Source: Albidovulum aestuarii (GTDB taxonomy: Bacteria; Pseudomonadota; Alphaproteobacteria; Rhodobacterales; Rhodobacteraceae). From it: a DNA stretch of 64,000 nt. Position numbers and translations under genes: made by a program. The notes under the pieces were generated by a model. It saw only the letters and a list, made by a program, of their open reading frames with translations. It was not told the DNA's origin and made no database searches. Below, one piece after another: positions 33,883 through 42,978 of the stretch. The DNA is taken from positions 124,001 through 188,000 of the forward strand of contig NZ_JASBQQ010000004.1 in the NCBI RefSeq assembly GCF_029961185.1, read 5' to 3'. Each line of letters begins with the position of its first letter. Within the stretch, counting starts at the first letter, position 1.

Positions 33883-34884
33883 TCAGCGCAGCCAGAGCTT
33901 GGCCTGCTTGATCTGGTTGCGGATCGCCTGCTCCCGGCGCGGCAGGTCGCCCCTGTCGAACATGGCACGGATCTTGTGGCCCTTGCCCTGATAGACAAGC
34001 TTCTTAAGCGGCTCGTACTCCTTCAGCACCTTCTTGATCAGGTTGGGGGCGATGGCGCCTTCAAGCATCGCGACGGTGGCGTCGCTTTCGCGTGCGTAAA
34101 GCAGGGGAAGGGTGCGATAATGACAGCTGACACCGCCGTCGAGCCCCGCCAGCCCCGGCCCCGGCCTCCCGCCGCTGAAAGAATGGATCACCAGAGGCAG
34201 CGCCACCTGGTCGAGCCAGGGATCGAGAGACTGGCAGACGAGCTCCTCGGGCCCGTCGTCGCGGATCGTCAGCGCATAATCGAGGAAGCGTTGGCCGAAG
34301 GTGCGCGGGCAGCGGTAGAAGAACCAGCCCGCGTTGAAATAGAGATACCGCTCCCAGTATTCGTCGGGCTGGGTCAGGTCGAGCGAAGTTTCGAAATCCA
34401 GCCCGAACTTGTCATAAAGCGATTTCCACGTCGCCGCGTAGCCCGGCCCGTAAAGCTCGATCTGCGGCCATGTCGCCTCGCGCCGCATCGAGGCCGAGGG
34501 ACGGTCGAATTCGAAACCGACCGATGTCAGCGGGCCGGTGAAAAGCGTGTCCGTGTCGAAGAAGACAAAGGGTTCGCCTTCGGGCAGTGCGAATAACCCC
34601 TCGATCTTGTTTCCGTAGGGATAGACCTGACCGAAATGCGGCGTGTCAAAGGGCAGGATTTCGGCCTCGAACCCTTCCAGAAGCGCCCTGATTTCAAGCG
34701 TCATGCGCGGATCGGCCTGCCAGTTCGGACCGGGCTGCGGTTCACCGATGAACAGGCGGCCGGGAAAGTCAGGATTCGCGGCGCGGAACGTGGCGGCAAA
34801 GATCACGGCCTCATAGCCGAGTCGTCCGGCCTGACCGATGCAGAAGACGTTGAAACCACGCCTGTCCGTGCGCGTGTCTGCCAT
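33883..34884 (-). CDS. Putative GT-A-type glycosyltransferase, family unassigned
   Basis: The 333-residue protein begins FNVFCIGQAGRLGYEAVIFAATFRAANPD and carries VFFDTDTLF with Asp110-Thr-Asp112, a DxD-like motif that binds a metal and nucleotide sugar in GT-A glycosyltransferases. Later SCHYRTLPLLY and the basic C-terminus (residues 285-333) fit a soluble enzyme that might act on a membrane or capsule acceptor. The overall pattern is like GT8 or related families, but I cannot name it. The start at 34884 has AGGGG about 11 bases upstream; the frame stays open to 34923. Confidence 0.65.
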   Translation of the reverse strand: MADTRTDRRGFNVFCIGQAGRLGYEAVIFAATFRAANPDFPGRLFIGEPQPGPNWQADPRMTLEIRALLEGFEAEILPFDTPHFGQVYPYGNKIEGLFALPEGEPFVFFDTDTLFTGPLTSVGFEFDRPSASMRREATWPQIELYGPGYAATWKSLYDKFGLDFETSLDLTQPDEYWERYLYFNAGWFFYRCPRTFGQRFLDYALTIRDDGPEELVCQSLDPWLDQVALPLVIHSFSGGRPGPGLAGLDGGVSCHYRTLPLLYARESDATVAMLEGAIAPNLIKKVLKEYEPLKKLVYQGKGHKIRAMFDRGDLPRREQAIRNQIKQAKLWLR

Positions 34885-34988
34885 GCCCGAAGATTGCCCC
34901 TGTCCGAGTTTCTGCCGGCCCAAGTCGCCTTATAGGCGCGTTGTCGCAGGTGGGAAAGCTGCGTCTGGCCGCGCTGATACGACCTGCC

Positions 34989-35210
34989 TTATCCGCCGAT
35001 ATAGACGCCATCTTTCGGGCGGTAAAAGATTTTCTGGTTGTGCAGCCGACCGAGCAACTCCTGAACCTGCTTCAGCCGCGCGGCCTTTTCGCTGTTGCCC
35101 GACTGGCCGACCATATCCCGCGACAGGGCGTCCCGGGTCTGGCTCAGCGCCGTTTCGATGATGTCGATATCAGAGACCGACAGCTCGAACATTTCGTTGT
35201 AGCGGGGCAT
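34989..35210 (-). CDS. 73-residue conserved hypothetical protein
   Basis: The protein MPRYNEMFELSVSDIDIIETALSQ... is helical with a coiled-coil-like Leu pattern (residues 42-58, AARLKQVQELLGRLHNQ) and ends YRPKDGVYIGG. It has no membrane segment. GGAGG precedes the ATG at 35210. No family function is known to me. It lies 104 bp upstream of the GT-A-like gene on the same strand. Confidence 0.7.
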   Translation of the reverse strand: MPRYNEMFELSVSDIDIIETALSQTRDALSRDMVGQSGNSEKAARLKQVQELLGRLHNQKIFYRPKDGVYIGG

Positions 35211-35353
35211 CTTTTGTCCTCCGGGGGAAGCAGCCGTGTGGGCTCAGGCTGACACCGTCCGGTGCGCATAGCCATAGATAAAAAGGTCGCATCAGGCGCT
35301 GTTCACGTTCTGCGGCAATGTGCGGAATGCCCGAAACGTGTTGCCTTTTCGGC

Positions 35354-35428
<75 letters not shown>

Positions 35429-35444
35429 CCGTTTCGTGGGGCGC

Positions 35445-35473
35445 GTGTTAGACGCAAATTTCGTGCCGCGCAA
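35445..35473 (-). promoter_or_regulatory. Candidate promoter of tRNA-Thr
   Basis: On the minus strand TTGCGC (35473-35468) is separated by 17 bp from TAACAC (35450-35445), 16 bp from the tRNA 5' end. Spacing is ideal for sigma-70. Confidence 0.5.
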
Positions 35474-35517
35474 GGGCAATCTGGACCCTTTCGCCCCTTC
35501 GCTGTAGAGAGGGCGCC

Positions 35518-35670
35518 ATGGACAGGAAAACCCCGAAAAACCGGTCTGAAAAGGACGAGGACAGCCGGGAGGCTCGGCTGAAGGCGGCGTTGAAGGCAAA
35601 CCTTCAGCGCCGTAAGGCGCAGGCAAAGGCGCGGGGCGCGAAACCCGCCGGGGATAACAAGGAAAGCTGA
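35518..35670 (+). CDS. 50-residue basic protein upstream of murA
   Basis: An ATG at 35518 opens a 50-codon frame ([20 protein letters not shown]...) that ends at TGA 35668-35670, 7 bp before the murA start. The product is strongly charged, rich in Lys, Arg, Asp and Glu, and probably helical (residues 15-40). I recall short charged proteins in this position in other Rhodobacteraceae. GAGAGGG precedes the ATG. It is likely real and co-transcribed with murA. Confidence 0.65.
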   Translation: MDRKTPKNRSEKDEDSREARLKAALKANLQRRKAQAKARGAKPAGDNKES

Positions 35671-35677
35671 GGCAGGC

Positions 35678-36946
35678 ATGGATTCGATCATCGTCACGGG
35701 CGGCACCGAACTGAAGGGCCAGATCCCCATTGCCGGGGCCAAGAATGCCTGTCTGGCGCTGATGCCCGCGACGCTTCTGTCGGATGAGCCGCTGACTCTG
35801 ACCAACGCACCGCGTTTGTCGGACATCAAGACGATGACGCTGCTGCTGGAATCGCTTGGAGCCGAGGTGCGGTCGATGCAGGAGGGGCGGGTTCTGGCCA
35901 TGTCCTCGCATGACCTGAACAACCTGACCGCCGATTACGATATCGTCCGCAAGATGCGCGCCTCCAATCTTGTGCTGGGCCCCTTGCTTGCCCGTGCGGG
36001 CCATGCGGTCGTCTCGCTGCCCGGCGGCTGTGCCATCGGCGCGCGGCCGATGGACCTGCATATCGCGGGGCTGGAGGCTCTGGGTGCCCAGATCGAACTC
36101 AAGGATGGCTATCTGCATGCCGATGCGCCGAAGGGGCTGAAGGGTGCGGTGATCGAACAGCGCTTTGCAAGCGTCGGGGCGACCGAGAACATCGTCATGG
36201 CGGCGACGCTGGCGAAGGGCTCAACCGTCCTGAAGAACGCCGCGCGCGAGCCGGAGATTGTGGACCTCGTGAAGTGCCTGCGCGCCATGGGGGCCCAGAT
36301 CGCGGGCGAGGGCACCGCGACCATCGAAATTCAGGGCGTCGACCGGCTGCATGGCGCGACCCATCCCGTGGTTGCCGACCGCATCGAACTGGGCACCTAC
36401 ATGATCGCCCCCGCCATTGCCGGCGGAGAGGTGGAACTCGTCGGCGGCGGCATGGATCTGCTGCCGGCCTTCTGTGAAAAGCTCGATGCGGCGGGGATCG
36501 TCGTTACCCCGACCGAAAAGGGCATCCGGGTTTCACGCTCGAACGGGCGTGCCAAGGCTGTAGATGTGAAAACCGAGGTTTTCCCCGGTTTCCCCACCGA
36601 CCTTCAGGCGCAGATGATGGCGCTGCTCGCGACCGCCAAGGGCACGAGCGTGCTGGAAGAGACGATCTTTGAAAACCGCTTCATGCATGCGCCGGAACTG
36701 ATGCGGATGGGGGCCGATATCGAGGTTCATGGCGGCCATGCTACCGTCAAGGGGGTCGAGCGGCTGAAAGGCGCGCCGGTCATGGCGACCGATCTGCGCG
36801 CCTCGGTCTCGCTGATCCTTGCGGGGCTTGGCGCGGAGGGCGAAACGATGGTCAACCGGGTCTATCACCTTGACCGCGGCTACGAACGCGTTGAGGAAAA
36901 ACTATCGGCCGTGGGGGCGCGGATCGAACGGGTGAAGGGGGAGTGA
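35678..36946 (+). CDS. murA: UDP-N-acetylglucosamine 1-carboxyvinyltransferase
   Basis: The 422-residue enzyme adds the enolpyruvyl group of PEP to UDP-GlcNAc, the first committed step of peptidoglycan synthesis. The two-lobed EPSP-synthase-like fold is visible, with AKNACL (residues 21-26) and the active-site loop [14 protein letters not shown] containing Cys118, the residue that fosfomycin alkylates. The stop overlaps the next start (TGATG). Confidence 0.97.
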   Translation: MDSIIVTGGTELKGQIPIAGAKNACLALMPATLLSDEPLTLTNAPRLSDIKTMTLLLESLGAEVRSMQEGRVLAMSSHDLNNLTADYDIVRKMRASNLVLGPLLARAGHAVVSLPGGCAIGARPMDLHIAGLEALGAQIELKDGYLHADAPKGLKGAVIEQRFASVGATENIVMAATLAKGSTVLKNAAREPEIVDLVKCLRAMGAQIAGEGTATIEIQGVDRLHGATHPVVADRIELGTYMIAPAIAGGEVELVGGGMDLLPAFCEKLDAAGIVVTPTEKGIRVSRSNGRAKAVDVKTEVFPGFPTDLQAQMMALLATAKGTSVLEETIFENRFMHAPELMRMGADIEVHGGHATVKGVERLKGAPVMATDLRASVSLILAGLGAEGETMVNRVYHLDRGYERVEEKLSAVGARIERVKGE

Positions 36947-37425
36947 TGGCCGAAGACGCGAAGTTCGAGGATGGTGGCGAAAAGCCGCTCCATCTGAAGG
37001 CCGAGACGGCAGAGGATGTGCCGGTCATGGCGGCATTGGTTCAGGATGCGGTTCTGGCCATCACGGACATGACGTGGCAGCCGAAACTGCGCCGTCTCGC
37101 GCTTCTGATCAACCGCTTCCGCTGGGAGGACCGGGCCGCCGCAGAGGCGCGCGGACGGGCTTATGAGCGGGTACGGTCTCTGCTGGTGATCGACGGCGTT
37201 CTGTCAGTGTCATCGCAGGGCATCGACCGGGGCGACACGGATGCGGTTCTGTCGATCCTTGATATCGTCTGGACACCCGCAGAGGATGCGGCGGGTCGGG
37301 TCGAGTTTGTGTTGGCGGGCGACGGCGGCATCGCGGCTTCGGTCGAATGTCTCGACCTGACGCTCAAGGACGTGACGCGGCCCTATGCGGCGCCCTCGGG
37401 CAAGGCGCCCGGGCATCCGGAATGA
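36946..37425 (+). CDS. DUF2948 protein
   Basis: The 159-residue protein begins [37 protein letters not shown] and matches DUF2948, a family fixed between murA and hisD in Rhodobacterales. It has no signal or membrane segment. The ATG at 36946 overlaps the murA stop by 1 bp; a GTG one codon earlier is less likely. The role is unknown. Confidence 0.85.
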   Translation: MAEDAKFEDGGEKPLHLKAETAEDVPVMAALVQDAVLAITDMTWQPKLRRLALLINRFRWEDRAAAEARGRAYERVRSLLVIDGVLSVSSQGIDRGDTDAVLSILDIVWTPAEDAAGRVEFVLAGDGGIAASVECLDLTLKDVTRPYAAPSGKAPGHPE

Positions 37426-37898
37426 TGATCCGCCGGGTCGGGCCAGCTGAGGCAGAAGCCTGGCGCGCGATCCGGCTGGAGGCGCTGGGCAAGGCGCCCG
37501 AGGCATTTTCGGCCCGGCTCGCCGACTGGCAGGACCGGCCGCTTGATGACTTCGGAGCGCAACTTGACGCCAACCCGACGTTCCTCGCGTTCGAGGGCGA
37601 CGTCCCGGTTGGCTGCATTTCCTGGGTCCGGGAGGCCGATGATCCGTCGCGGGGCTGGATCGGCGGGGTTTTTGTTGCCGACCGGATGCGGGGAAAAGGC
37701 GTCGGTCAGGCCCTGATCGCGGCGGCTGTCGCGGAGGCGCAGACCACTGGTATCACTGAGATGTGGCTGGAAGTCAGGGCCGGGAACGTGGCCGCGCTGA
37801 AGGCCTATGAACAGGCGGGCTTTGCCGTCGTCACCGACCCCGACCGTCCCCGCAATAGCTGCGGTTGCGAGATCGGCATGCGGCGCGCGCTGCGGTGA
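37422..37898 (+). CDS. GNAT N-acetyltransferase
   Basis: The 158-residue GCN5-related acetyltransferase contains WIGGVFVADRMRGKGVGQALIAAAVAEA, with the acetyl-CoA pyrophosphate loop RGKGVG, and NVAALKAYEQAGF. The substrate is unknown. It starts at ATG 37422 overlapping the DUF2948 stop (ATGATGA region) and is the last gene before a repeat element, so it ends the murA unit. Confidence 0.88.
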   Translation: MMIRRVGPAEAEAWRAIRLEALGKAPEAFSARLADWQDRPLDDFGAQLDANPTFLAFEGDVPVGCISWVREADDPSRGWIGGVFVADRMRGKGVGQALIAAAVAEAQTTGITEMWLEVRAGNVAALKAYEQAGFAVVTDPDRPRNSCGCEIGMRRALR

Positions 37899-37906
37899 GG
37901 CCGCAA

Positions 37907-37973
37907 GGGGGCGCTGCCCCCAACCGCGCGGGACGCGCGGCTTCCCCCGGAGTATTTGGCCCAAGCAGAAATA
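37907..37973 (+). repeat. 3'-end repeat family A, copy 4
   Basis: The element starts 8 bp after the GNAT stop. Hairpin 1 is GGGGGC/GCCCCC around GCT (37907-37921) and hairpin 2 CCGCGC/GCGCGG (37924-37940). Then come CCCCCGGAGTATTTGG and CCAAGCAGAAATAT. It has the same sense orientation as the preceding gene. This is the most complete copy and shows that hairpins precede the GGAGTATTT core. Confidence 0.7.
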
Positions 37974-38070
37974 TGTGGTTGCCGGGATACGCGGCACGAC
38001 CAGCCCGGGGCCGGGTGCTTGAGGCGCGCGGTCAGCGATTGTAAGGGGAGCGGGACGCTAGGAGTGCAAC

Positions 38071-39375
38071 ATGCCCGTTTTCCTGTCCACCACCGATGCC
38101 GGATTCGAAGCCACCTTCGTGAGACTTCTTTCGGCAAAGCGCGAGGATGCGCCGGATGTCGACGCGGCCGTGGCCGGGATCATTGCCGATGTCCGGGAGC
38201 GGGGCGATGCGGCGGTCATTGAGCTGACGGCCAAGTTCGACCGTTTAGAGCTGTCGCCCGCGACCATGGCCTTTTCCGAGGCGGAGATCGACGCGGAATG
38301 CGCGAAGGTGTCCGACGCGGACCGGGCCGCGCTGGAACTCGCCGCAGAGCGTATCCGCGCCTATCACGCCCGCCAGATGCCCGGAGACGCGCGCTGGACC
38401 GATGCGGCGGGGGCCGAGATCGGCTGGCGCTGGGGGGCGGTCGATGCGGCAGGGCTGTATGTGCCGGGGGGCTTGGCGTCGTACCCGTCTTCGGTCCTGA
38501 TGAATGCGATCCCGGCCAAGGTGGCGGGTGTGGGACGGCTGGTCGTTTGCTGCCCCACGCCGGGCGGGACAGTCAATCCGCTGGTCCTGCTTGCCGCGCG
38601 GCTGTCGGGGGTCGATACCGTTTACCGCATCGGCGGGGCGCAGGCGATTGCGGCCATGGCTTATGGCACGGCGACCATCCGGCCCGTGGACAAGATCACC
38701 GGCCCGGGCAACGCCTTTGTCGCAGCGGCCAAGCGGCGCGTCTTCGGCAAGGTCGGCATCGACATGATCGCGGGGCCCTCCGAAATCCTGGTGATCGCGG
38801 ACAAGGACAATGATCCGGACTGGATCGCGCTCGACCTGCTGTCACAGGCCGAACATGATGAGAGCGCCCAGTCGATCCTCGTGACTAACGATTCGGCTTT
38901 CGGACAGGCTGTCGCGGCGGCGGTGGAGAAACGGCTGGAAACGCTCGACCGCCGCGCCATCGCCGGGCCGAGTTGGCGCGACTATGGCGCGGTGATCGTG
39001 ACCCGCGATCTGGACGAGGCGGCGGGACTGTCGAACAGGGTCGCGCCCGAACATCTGGAACTGTGCGTGGCTGACCCCGATGCGCTGGCCGAACGGATCA
39101 CCCATGCCGGCGCGATTTTCCTGGGCCGCTGGACTCCGGAAGCGATCGGCGATTACGTGGGCGGGCCGAACCATGTGCTGCCCACGGCGCGCTCGGCACG
39201 ATTTTCGAGCGGGCTGAGCGTGATGGATTTCCTCAAACGGACGACGATTGCCAGAATGACGCCGGATGCGCTCGCCGCCATCGGACCGGCCGCGGAACGG
39301 CTGGCCATCTCGGAAAGCCTGGAGGCGCACGGGCTTTCGGTCAGGGCCCGGCTTGACCAGTTGAATCGGGGGTAA
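38071..39375 (+). CDS. hisD: Histidinol dehydrogenase
   Basis: The 434-residue Zn enzyme oxidises L-histidinol to histidine with two NAD+, the final step of histidine synthesis. The signature (KITGPGNAFVAAAKRRVFGKVGIDMIAGPSEILVIAD, split near residues 210-245), QAEHDESAQSIL (metal ligand region) and APEHLELC are present. AGGAG at 8 bases supports the ATG at 38071. It heads a unit with UPF0262 and an LMW-phosphatase-like gene. Confidence 0.96.
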   Translation: MPVFLSTTDAGFEATFVRLLSAKREDAPDVDAAVAGIIADVRERGDAAVIELTAKFDRLELSPATMAFSEAEIDAECAKVSDADRAALELAAERIRAYHARQMPGDARWTDAAGAEIGWRWGAVDAAGLYVPGGLASYPSSVLMNAIPAKVAGVGRLVVCCPTPGGTVNPLVLLAARLSGVDTVYRIGGAQAIAAMAYGTATIRPVDKITGPGNAFVAAAKRRVFGKVGIDMIAGPSEILVIADKDNDPDWIALDLLSQAEHDESAQSILVTNDSAFGQAVAAAVEKRLETLDRRAIAGPSWRDYGAVIVTRDLDEAAGLSNRVAPEHLELCVADPDALAERITHAGAIFLGRWTPEAIGDYVGGPNHVLPTARSARFSSGLSVMDFLKRTTIARMTPDALAAIGPAAERLAISESLEAHGLSVRARLDQLNRG

Positions 39376-39381
39376 CGCGAC

Positions 39382-39861
39382 ATGAGCCGTATCTGCCATA
39401 TCGAGATCGACGATCGCGGCCTGCCCGCGCCGACACCGGAAGTGGAGCAGGAACGCAAGGTCGCGGTGTTCGACCTGCTGGAGGACAACTCGTTCGCGCT
39501 GCCACCCAAGGACGGTGAAACGCCACCCGAGGGGCCATTCCGGCTGGGCCTTGCCATCCGCGAAAAGCGGCTGGTTTTCGATATCGCGACCGAGGGCGAG
39601 GACAAGGTGGCGGAGTTCCACCTGTCGCTCGGGCCGTTCCGGCAGGTGGTGAAGGACTATTTCCAGATCTGCGAGAGCTATTTCGAGGCGGTTAAGCGGT
39701 TGCCGCCGTCCCAGATCGAGGCCATCGACATGGCCCGGCGCGGCATCCACAACGAAGGCGCGCGGGTCCTGCAGGAACGGCTGGAGGGCAAGGCGGATCT
39801 GGATATCGACACGGCCCGGCGCCTCTTCACCCTTATCTGCGTTCTGCATTTCGGGGGCTGA
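39382..39861 (+). CDS. UPF0262 protein
   Basis: The 159-residue protein (MSRICHIEIDDRGLPAPTPEVEQER...) matches UPF0262, restricted to alphaproteobacteria and found after hisD in this group. It has no signal or membrane helix. DMARRGIHNEGARVLQERLEGK is its best-kept stretch. The function is unknown; position suggests a link to histidine synthesis or the downstream phosphatase. Its start is 6 bp after the hisD stop. Confidence 0.9.
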   Translation: MSRICHIEIDDRGLPAPTPEVEQERKVAVFDLLEDNSFALPPKDGETPPEGPFRLGLAIREKRLVFDIATEGEDKVAEFHLSLGPFRQVVKDYFQICESYFEAVKRLPPSQIEAIDMARRGIHNEGARVLQERLEGKADLDIDTARRLFTLICVLHFGG

Positions 39862-39863
39862 TC

Positions 39864-40322
39864 TTGGACGGCAAGCTGCCCCAGTCGGTACTCTTTTGCT
39901 GCGATCACAACGCTGTCCGCTCGCCGATGGCGGAAGGCATGATGAAGAAGTTCTACGGCCATGCCTGCTATGTGCAGTCGGCAGGTGTCCATAATGATCT
40001 GGAAATCGACGGCTTCTCCATCGCCGTCTGTCAGGAGATCGGGGTCGAACTGTCGCGCCACCGGTCGCGGTCGTTCGAGGAGATGCAGCAATGGGGTGAC
40101 GACCTGTCGGGCTTCGATCTGGTCGTGGCCCTGTCGCCCGCCAGCCAGCGGCAGGCGCTGGAATTCACCCGCTTTTTCCACCTCGATGTCGAATACTGGC
40201 CGGTGATGGACCCGACCGGGATCGGCGAGAATCGCGAGACGAAGCTGAACGCCTACCGCCAGGCGCGCGATCAGATCCGCAAGCGGATGATCGAAAGGTT
40301 CGGGCCGCCGACGGTGGAATAG
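39864..40322 (+). CDS. LMW protein-tyrosine-phosphatase/arsenate-reductase-like protein, TTG start
   Basis: The 152-residue protein has the LMW-PTP phosphate loop C-x5-R as CCDHNAVRS (Cys13, Arg19) and a VMDPTG segment with the general-acid Asp. The loop differs from the usual CxGNxCRS: Asp-His-Asn replaces Gly-Asn-Xaa. The start is TTG at 39864, because no upstream ATG is in frame and later ATGs would remove the active site; a GGGGG stretch precedes it. The substrate may be a phosphoprotein or arsenate. Confidence 0.85.
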   Translation: MDGKLPQSVLFCCDHNAVRSPMAEGMMKKFYGHACYVQSAGVHNDLEIDGFSIAVCQEIGVELSRHRSRSFEEMQQWGDDLSGFDLVVALSPASQRQALEFTRFFHLDVEYWPVMDPTGIGENRETKLNAYRQARDQIRKRMIERFGPPTVE

Positions 40323-40419
40323 CCCCGGCGGCGTTTGTGCGCAAAAAACTGACGCATTGAGACTGGGCGCGACCATTCCCTCCATCTAATGTCCGCCGCA
40401 AGAGTTTGGAGAGACATTG

Positions 40420-40818
40420 ATGACCCGCGCCACGATCGAAGCCTACTATGCCGCCTTCAACAACGGTGACCTCGACGCCATGCTGGACACCCTGCATGAC
40501 GAGTTCGCCCATCATGTGAACGAGGGGGCGACGCGGCTGGGCAAGGCGGCCTTCGCCGAGTTCTGCCGCCACATGAACGAGACCTACCGCGAAGAGCTGA
40601 CGGACATGGTGGTCTTTTCCAATGACGAAGGCACGCGGGGTGCGGCGGAATTCGTCGTGAACGGCACCTACCTCAAGACCGATCCCGGCCTTCCGGAAGC
40701 GCGGGGGCAGAAATATGTTCTGCCTGCGGGCGGGTTCTTTGACCTGAAGGACGGCAAAATCACGCGGGTGACGACCTATTACAATCTTCAGGACTGGATC
40801 CGGCAGGTGTCTGCATGA
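40420..40818 (+). CDS. NTF2-like ketosteroid-isomerase-fold protein
   Basis: The 132-residue protein starts MTRATIEAYYAAFNNGDLDAMLDTL, the hallmark of SnoaL/ketosteroid-isomerase-type NTF2 folds, and ends with VTTYYNLQDWIRQV. Such proteins bind or isomerise small molecules; no catalytic residue can be named. The ATG at 40420 follows GGAGAG. It overlaps the next gene by 4 bp (ATGA), so the two form a pair. Confidence 0.8.
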   Translation: MTRATIEAYYAAFNNGDLDAMLDTLHDEFAHHVNEGATRLGKAAFAEFCRHMNETYREELTDMVVFSNDEGTRGAAEFVVNGTYLKTDPGLPEARGQKYVLPAGGFFDLKDGKITRVTTYYNLQDWIRQVSA

Positions 40819-41402
40819 GCGTAGAAGTCCTCGCCCTGACCGGTGAGGCGCTGGAGGCCGCGCTGGACGATGTCGCGCGGCTCAGGATCGCCGTTTTCCG
40901 CGACTGGCCGTACCTTTACGACGGGCATCTCGACTATGAGCGGCGTTACCTCAAGACCTACCGCAAGAGCGAGAACGCGATCCTCGTTGGCGCCTTCGAC
41001 AATGGCCGCCTTATTGGCGCCTCGACCGGGACGCCGATGGAAGAACACGGCGACGAGTTCGGCGTGGCGTTCGCCGCGACCGGCATTCCCCTGACCGACA
41101 TCTTCTATTGCGCGGAATCGGTTCTGCTGCCCGACTACCGGGGCAGGGGCATCGGCCACGCCTTTTTCGACACGCGCGAGGCGCATGCCCGCAATCTTGG
41201 CCGGACCCATTCGGCCTTCTGCCGGGTCGTCAGGCCTGAGGATCACCCGCTTCACCCCGCAACCTACCACCCGCTCGACACCTTCTGGCGCAAACGCGGC
41301 TACGCCCCGCTTGAAGGCGCGGTGGCGGAATATGCCTGGAAGGATATCGGCGAGGCGGAAGAGAGCGTGAAGCCGATGCAGTTCTGGATCAGGCCGCTCT
41401 GA
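40815..41402 (+). CDS. GNAT N-acetyltransferase
   Basis: The 195-residue acetyltransferase has the CoA loop in ESVLLPDYRGRGIGHAFFDTREAHARNLG (RGRGIG) and a late RVVRPEDHPLHPATYHPLDTFWRKRGY. Substrate unknown. It is coupled to the NTF2-like gene and both lie between the LMW-phosphatase gene and the inverted infA block, so they may be a Rhodobacteraceae insertion. Confidence 0.85.
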   Translation: MSVEVLALTGEALEAALDDVARLRIAVFRDWPYLYDGHLDYERRYLKTYRKSENAILVGAFDNGRLIGASTGTPMEEHGDEFGVAFAATGIPLTDIFYCAESVLLPDYRGRGIGHAFFDTREAHARNLGRTHSAFCRVVRPEDHPLHPATYHPLDTFWRKRGYAPLEGAVAEYAWKDIGEAEESVKPMQFWIRPL

Positions 41403-41584
41403 TACCGGATTGCACCGGTTGTCTGCACTGACCCCTCAGCCTCACGAGCCGTTTTGATCGACGGGGTTACTGTCGCGGATTTCGTTCGCAGAGCCGATAA
41501 TTAATGGATCGAAATAGGCACCCGTCGCAAATATTGCGCACCGTAGCCATGCTCCCGGTTCGTCGCGTTCCTTCAGGGGATAAG

Positions 41585-41660
41585 TGGTGCCCAGAGCCGG
41601 AATCGAACCAGCGACACGCGGATTTTCAATCCGCTGCTCTACCAACTGAGCTATCTGGGC
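41585..41660 (-). tRNA. tRNA-Phe (GAA)
   Basis: On the minus strand from 41660: acceptor GCCCAGA, D-arm TAGCTCAGTTGGTAGAGCA, anticodon stem GCGGA with loop TTGAAAA (anticodon GAA), variable GTGTC, T-loop GGTTCGATTCC and an encoded CCA at 41587-41585. The fold is complete. Confidence 0.97.
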
Positions 41661-41688
41661 ACCGGGGGCGCTTGCGCCCGGCCCGGCG

Positions 41689-41717
41689 TGTTTAGGCGAG
41701 ACGCAGGGGGCTGTCCA
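41689..41717 (-). promoter_or_regulatory. Candidate promoter of tRNA-Phe
   Basis: On the minus strand TGGACA (41717-41712) is separated by 17 bp from TAAACA (41694-41689), 28 bp from the tRNA 5' end. It lies just downstream of yacG, so tRNA-Phe can be transcribed alone or with the infA block. Confidence 0.55.
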
Positions 41718-41752
41718 GAGGATTTTCGCGATTATCTTGCGCGAAGGCGCGG

Positions 41753-41929
41753 CTAATTCGGGCGCTGTGGCGGGTACCCGATATCGGCCTCTTCGGGCAG
41801 ATCCTCTTCCGCAGCCGGGATAGCGTAGGAACCGTTCAGCCAGCGGCCGAGATCGACATCAGCACAGCGTTTTGAGCAGAAGGGCCGATAATTCGCATCG
41901 GTTTCTTTCTGGCAGATCGGGCAGGTCAT
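41753..41929 (-). CDS. yacG: DNA gyrase inhibitor YacG-like zinc protein
   Basis: The 58-residue protein [22 protein letters not shown] has four cysteines (3, 6, 18, 22) forming a C4 zinc ribbon, then ADVDLGRWLNGSYAIP and an acidic tail, as in E. coli YacG, which binds GyrB. The ATG at 41929 overlaps the RNase E/G stop (ATGA), so it is coupled to that gene. Confidence 0.9.
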   Translation of the reverse strand: MTCPICQKETDANYRPFCSKRCADVDLGRWLNGSYAIPAAEEDLPEEADIGYPPQRPN

Positions 41930-42978
41930 ACCTCACCCTGTCCCAGAATCGCGGCCAGAGGCAAGCGGTCGCGTTTGCGTTGCAGTTCGAAATTGCCCAA
42001 GGGAGTCCAGCCGGCAAGACTCGTCTCGGCGGCCTCGCCTTTGAAGGCCACGCGCAACTGCTGGTCGAGCGTGGCGCGGTCGCGCTTCGGCATCGGCGCG
42101 AAATCGACCGTGATCTGACCGCCGAGCCCGCGCAGGCGCAGCTGTCGCGGCAGGTCGCGGGCGGCGGCGATATTGGCCTTGAGGCTGGCGGCAGGCGAGG
42201 TGTCGGGGCCGGTATTGACGTCGATGGCGATGAGCGCGCGGGTGGGTTCAATGGCCATATTTGCGCCGCCGGGCAGTTTCACGACCGGCGACAGAACCGA
42301 GTCGATCATCTCCTCCACCCCGTGGCGGGCGAAGGCGTCTTCGCTTTCAGCGACCTCGTCGGGCGCGGGGTCGCCCCAGTCGCGGGCGGCTTCCTCATGC
42401 GGGCTCGCGGCATCGACGAGCAGTTCCGGCCCGCCGTTCAGATCGGCACTTACGGCTTCGGCCAGATCGCGCATCCGCGCGATCTCAACGGCGATCTCAT
42501 CGTCATCGGCCAAGGCGGCGGCGGACCGCAGGATCAGCCCGAATTCCGATCCGTCCATGCCGGAGGCGGCCAGCGCCTCCAGCCGTGCGCGGTCTTCGGC
42601 CTCCCTGATCCGGCGCGAAATGTTGAGGCCGGGGGCAGAGGGCGTGACGATGGCCAGACGTCCCTTGAAAAGCAGCCGTGCCGTGACCGGCAGCGCCTTG
42701 CCCGGCTCGGCAAAGCCCGAGACCTGGACGATGACCGGCTGGCCGGGGGCGAGCCCCTTCGTCTCGCGCAGGAAACCCTTCTGCCCGTCCGGCAGTTTCA
42801 CGAAAGCGCCGCCCTGCCCCTTCATCTGCCGATCCAAAACCCCGCGCAAGATTGCGCCGGGGGCAAAACCCGCAGCCTCGCCCGCCTCGATCAGCAGGTC
42901 CTGCAACTGGCCATCGACCACAAGGGCCGCGGCCTCGCGCCCGCGATAGGTTCCAAGAACGACCACCCGGCCCTTCAT
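41926..42978 (-). CDS. rng: Ribonuclease E/G family protein, short form
   Basis: The 350-residue protein has the RNase E/G fold: an S1-like start, then the catalytic core with [10 protein letters not shown] and [12 protein letters not shown], whose Asp residues coordinate Mg2+. It ends near residue 350, so the Zn-link CxxC region of E. coli RNase G (489 residues) is absent. It matures rRNA or degrades mRNA. Short forms of this kind are usual in Rhodobacterales. Its start overlaps the maf stop (ATGA). Confidence 0.88.
   Translation of the reverse strand: MKGRVVVLGTYRGREAAALVVDGQLQDLLIEAGEAAGFAPGAILRGVLDRQMKGQGGAFVKLPDGQKGFLRETKGLAPGQPVIVQVSGFAEPGKALPVTARLLFKGRLAIVTPSAPGLNISRRIREAEDRARLEALAASGMDGSEFGLILRSAAALADDDEIAVEIARMRDLAEAVSADLNGGPELLVDAASPHEEAARDWGDPAPDEVAESEDAFARHGVEEMIDSVLSPVVKLPGGANMAIEPTRALIAIDVNTGPDTSPAASLKANIAAARDLPRQLRLRGLGGQITVDFAPMPKRDRATLDQQLRVAFKGEAAETSLAGWTPLGNFELQRKRDRLPLAAILGQGEV

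Noticed and set aside
41665-41682. GGGCGC/GCGCCC hairpin upstream of tRNA-Phe resembles the GCAA hairpin of repeat family B
   Set aside because: It lacks the GGA internal loop and the GCCC/GGGC outer stem, so it is a simple GC hairpin in the tRNA leader.
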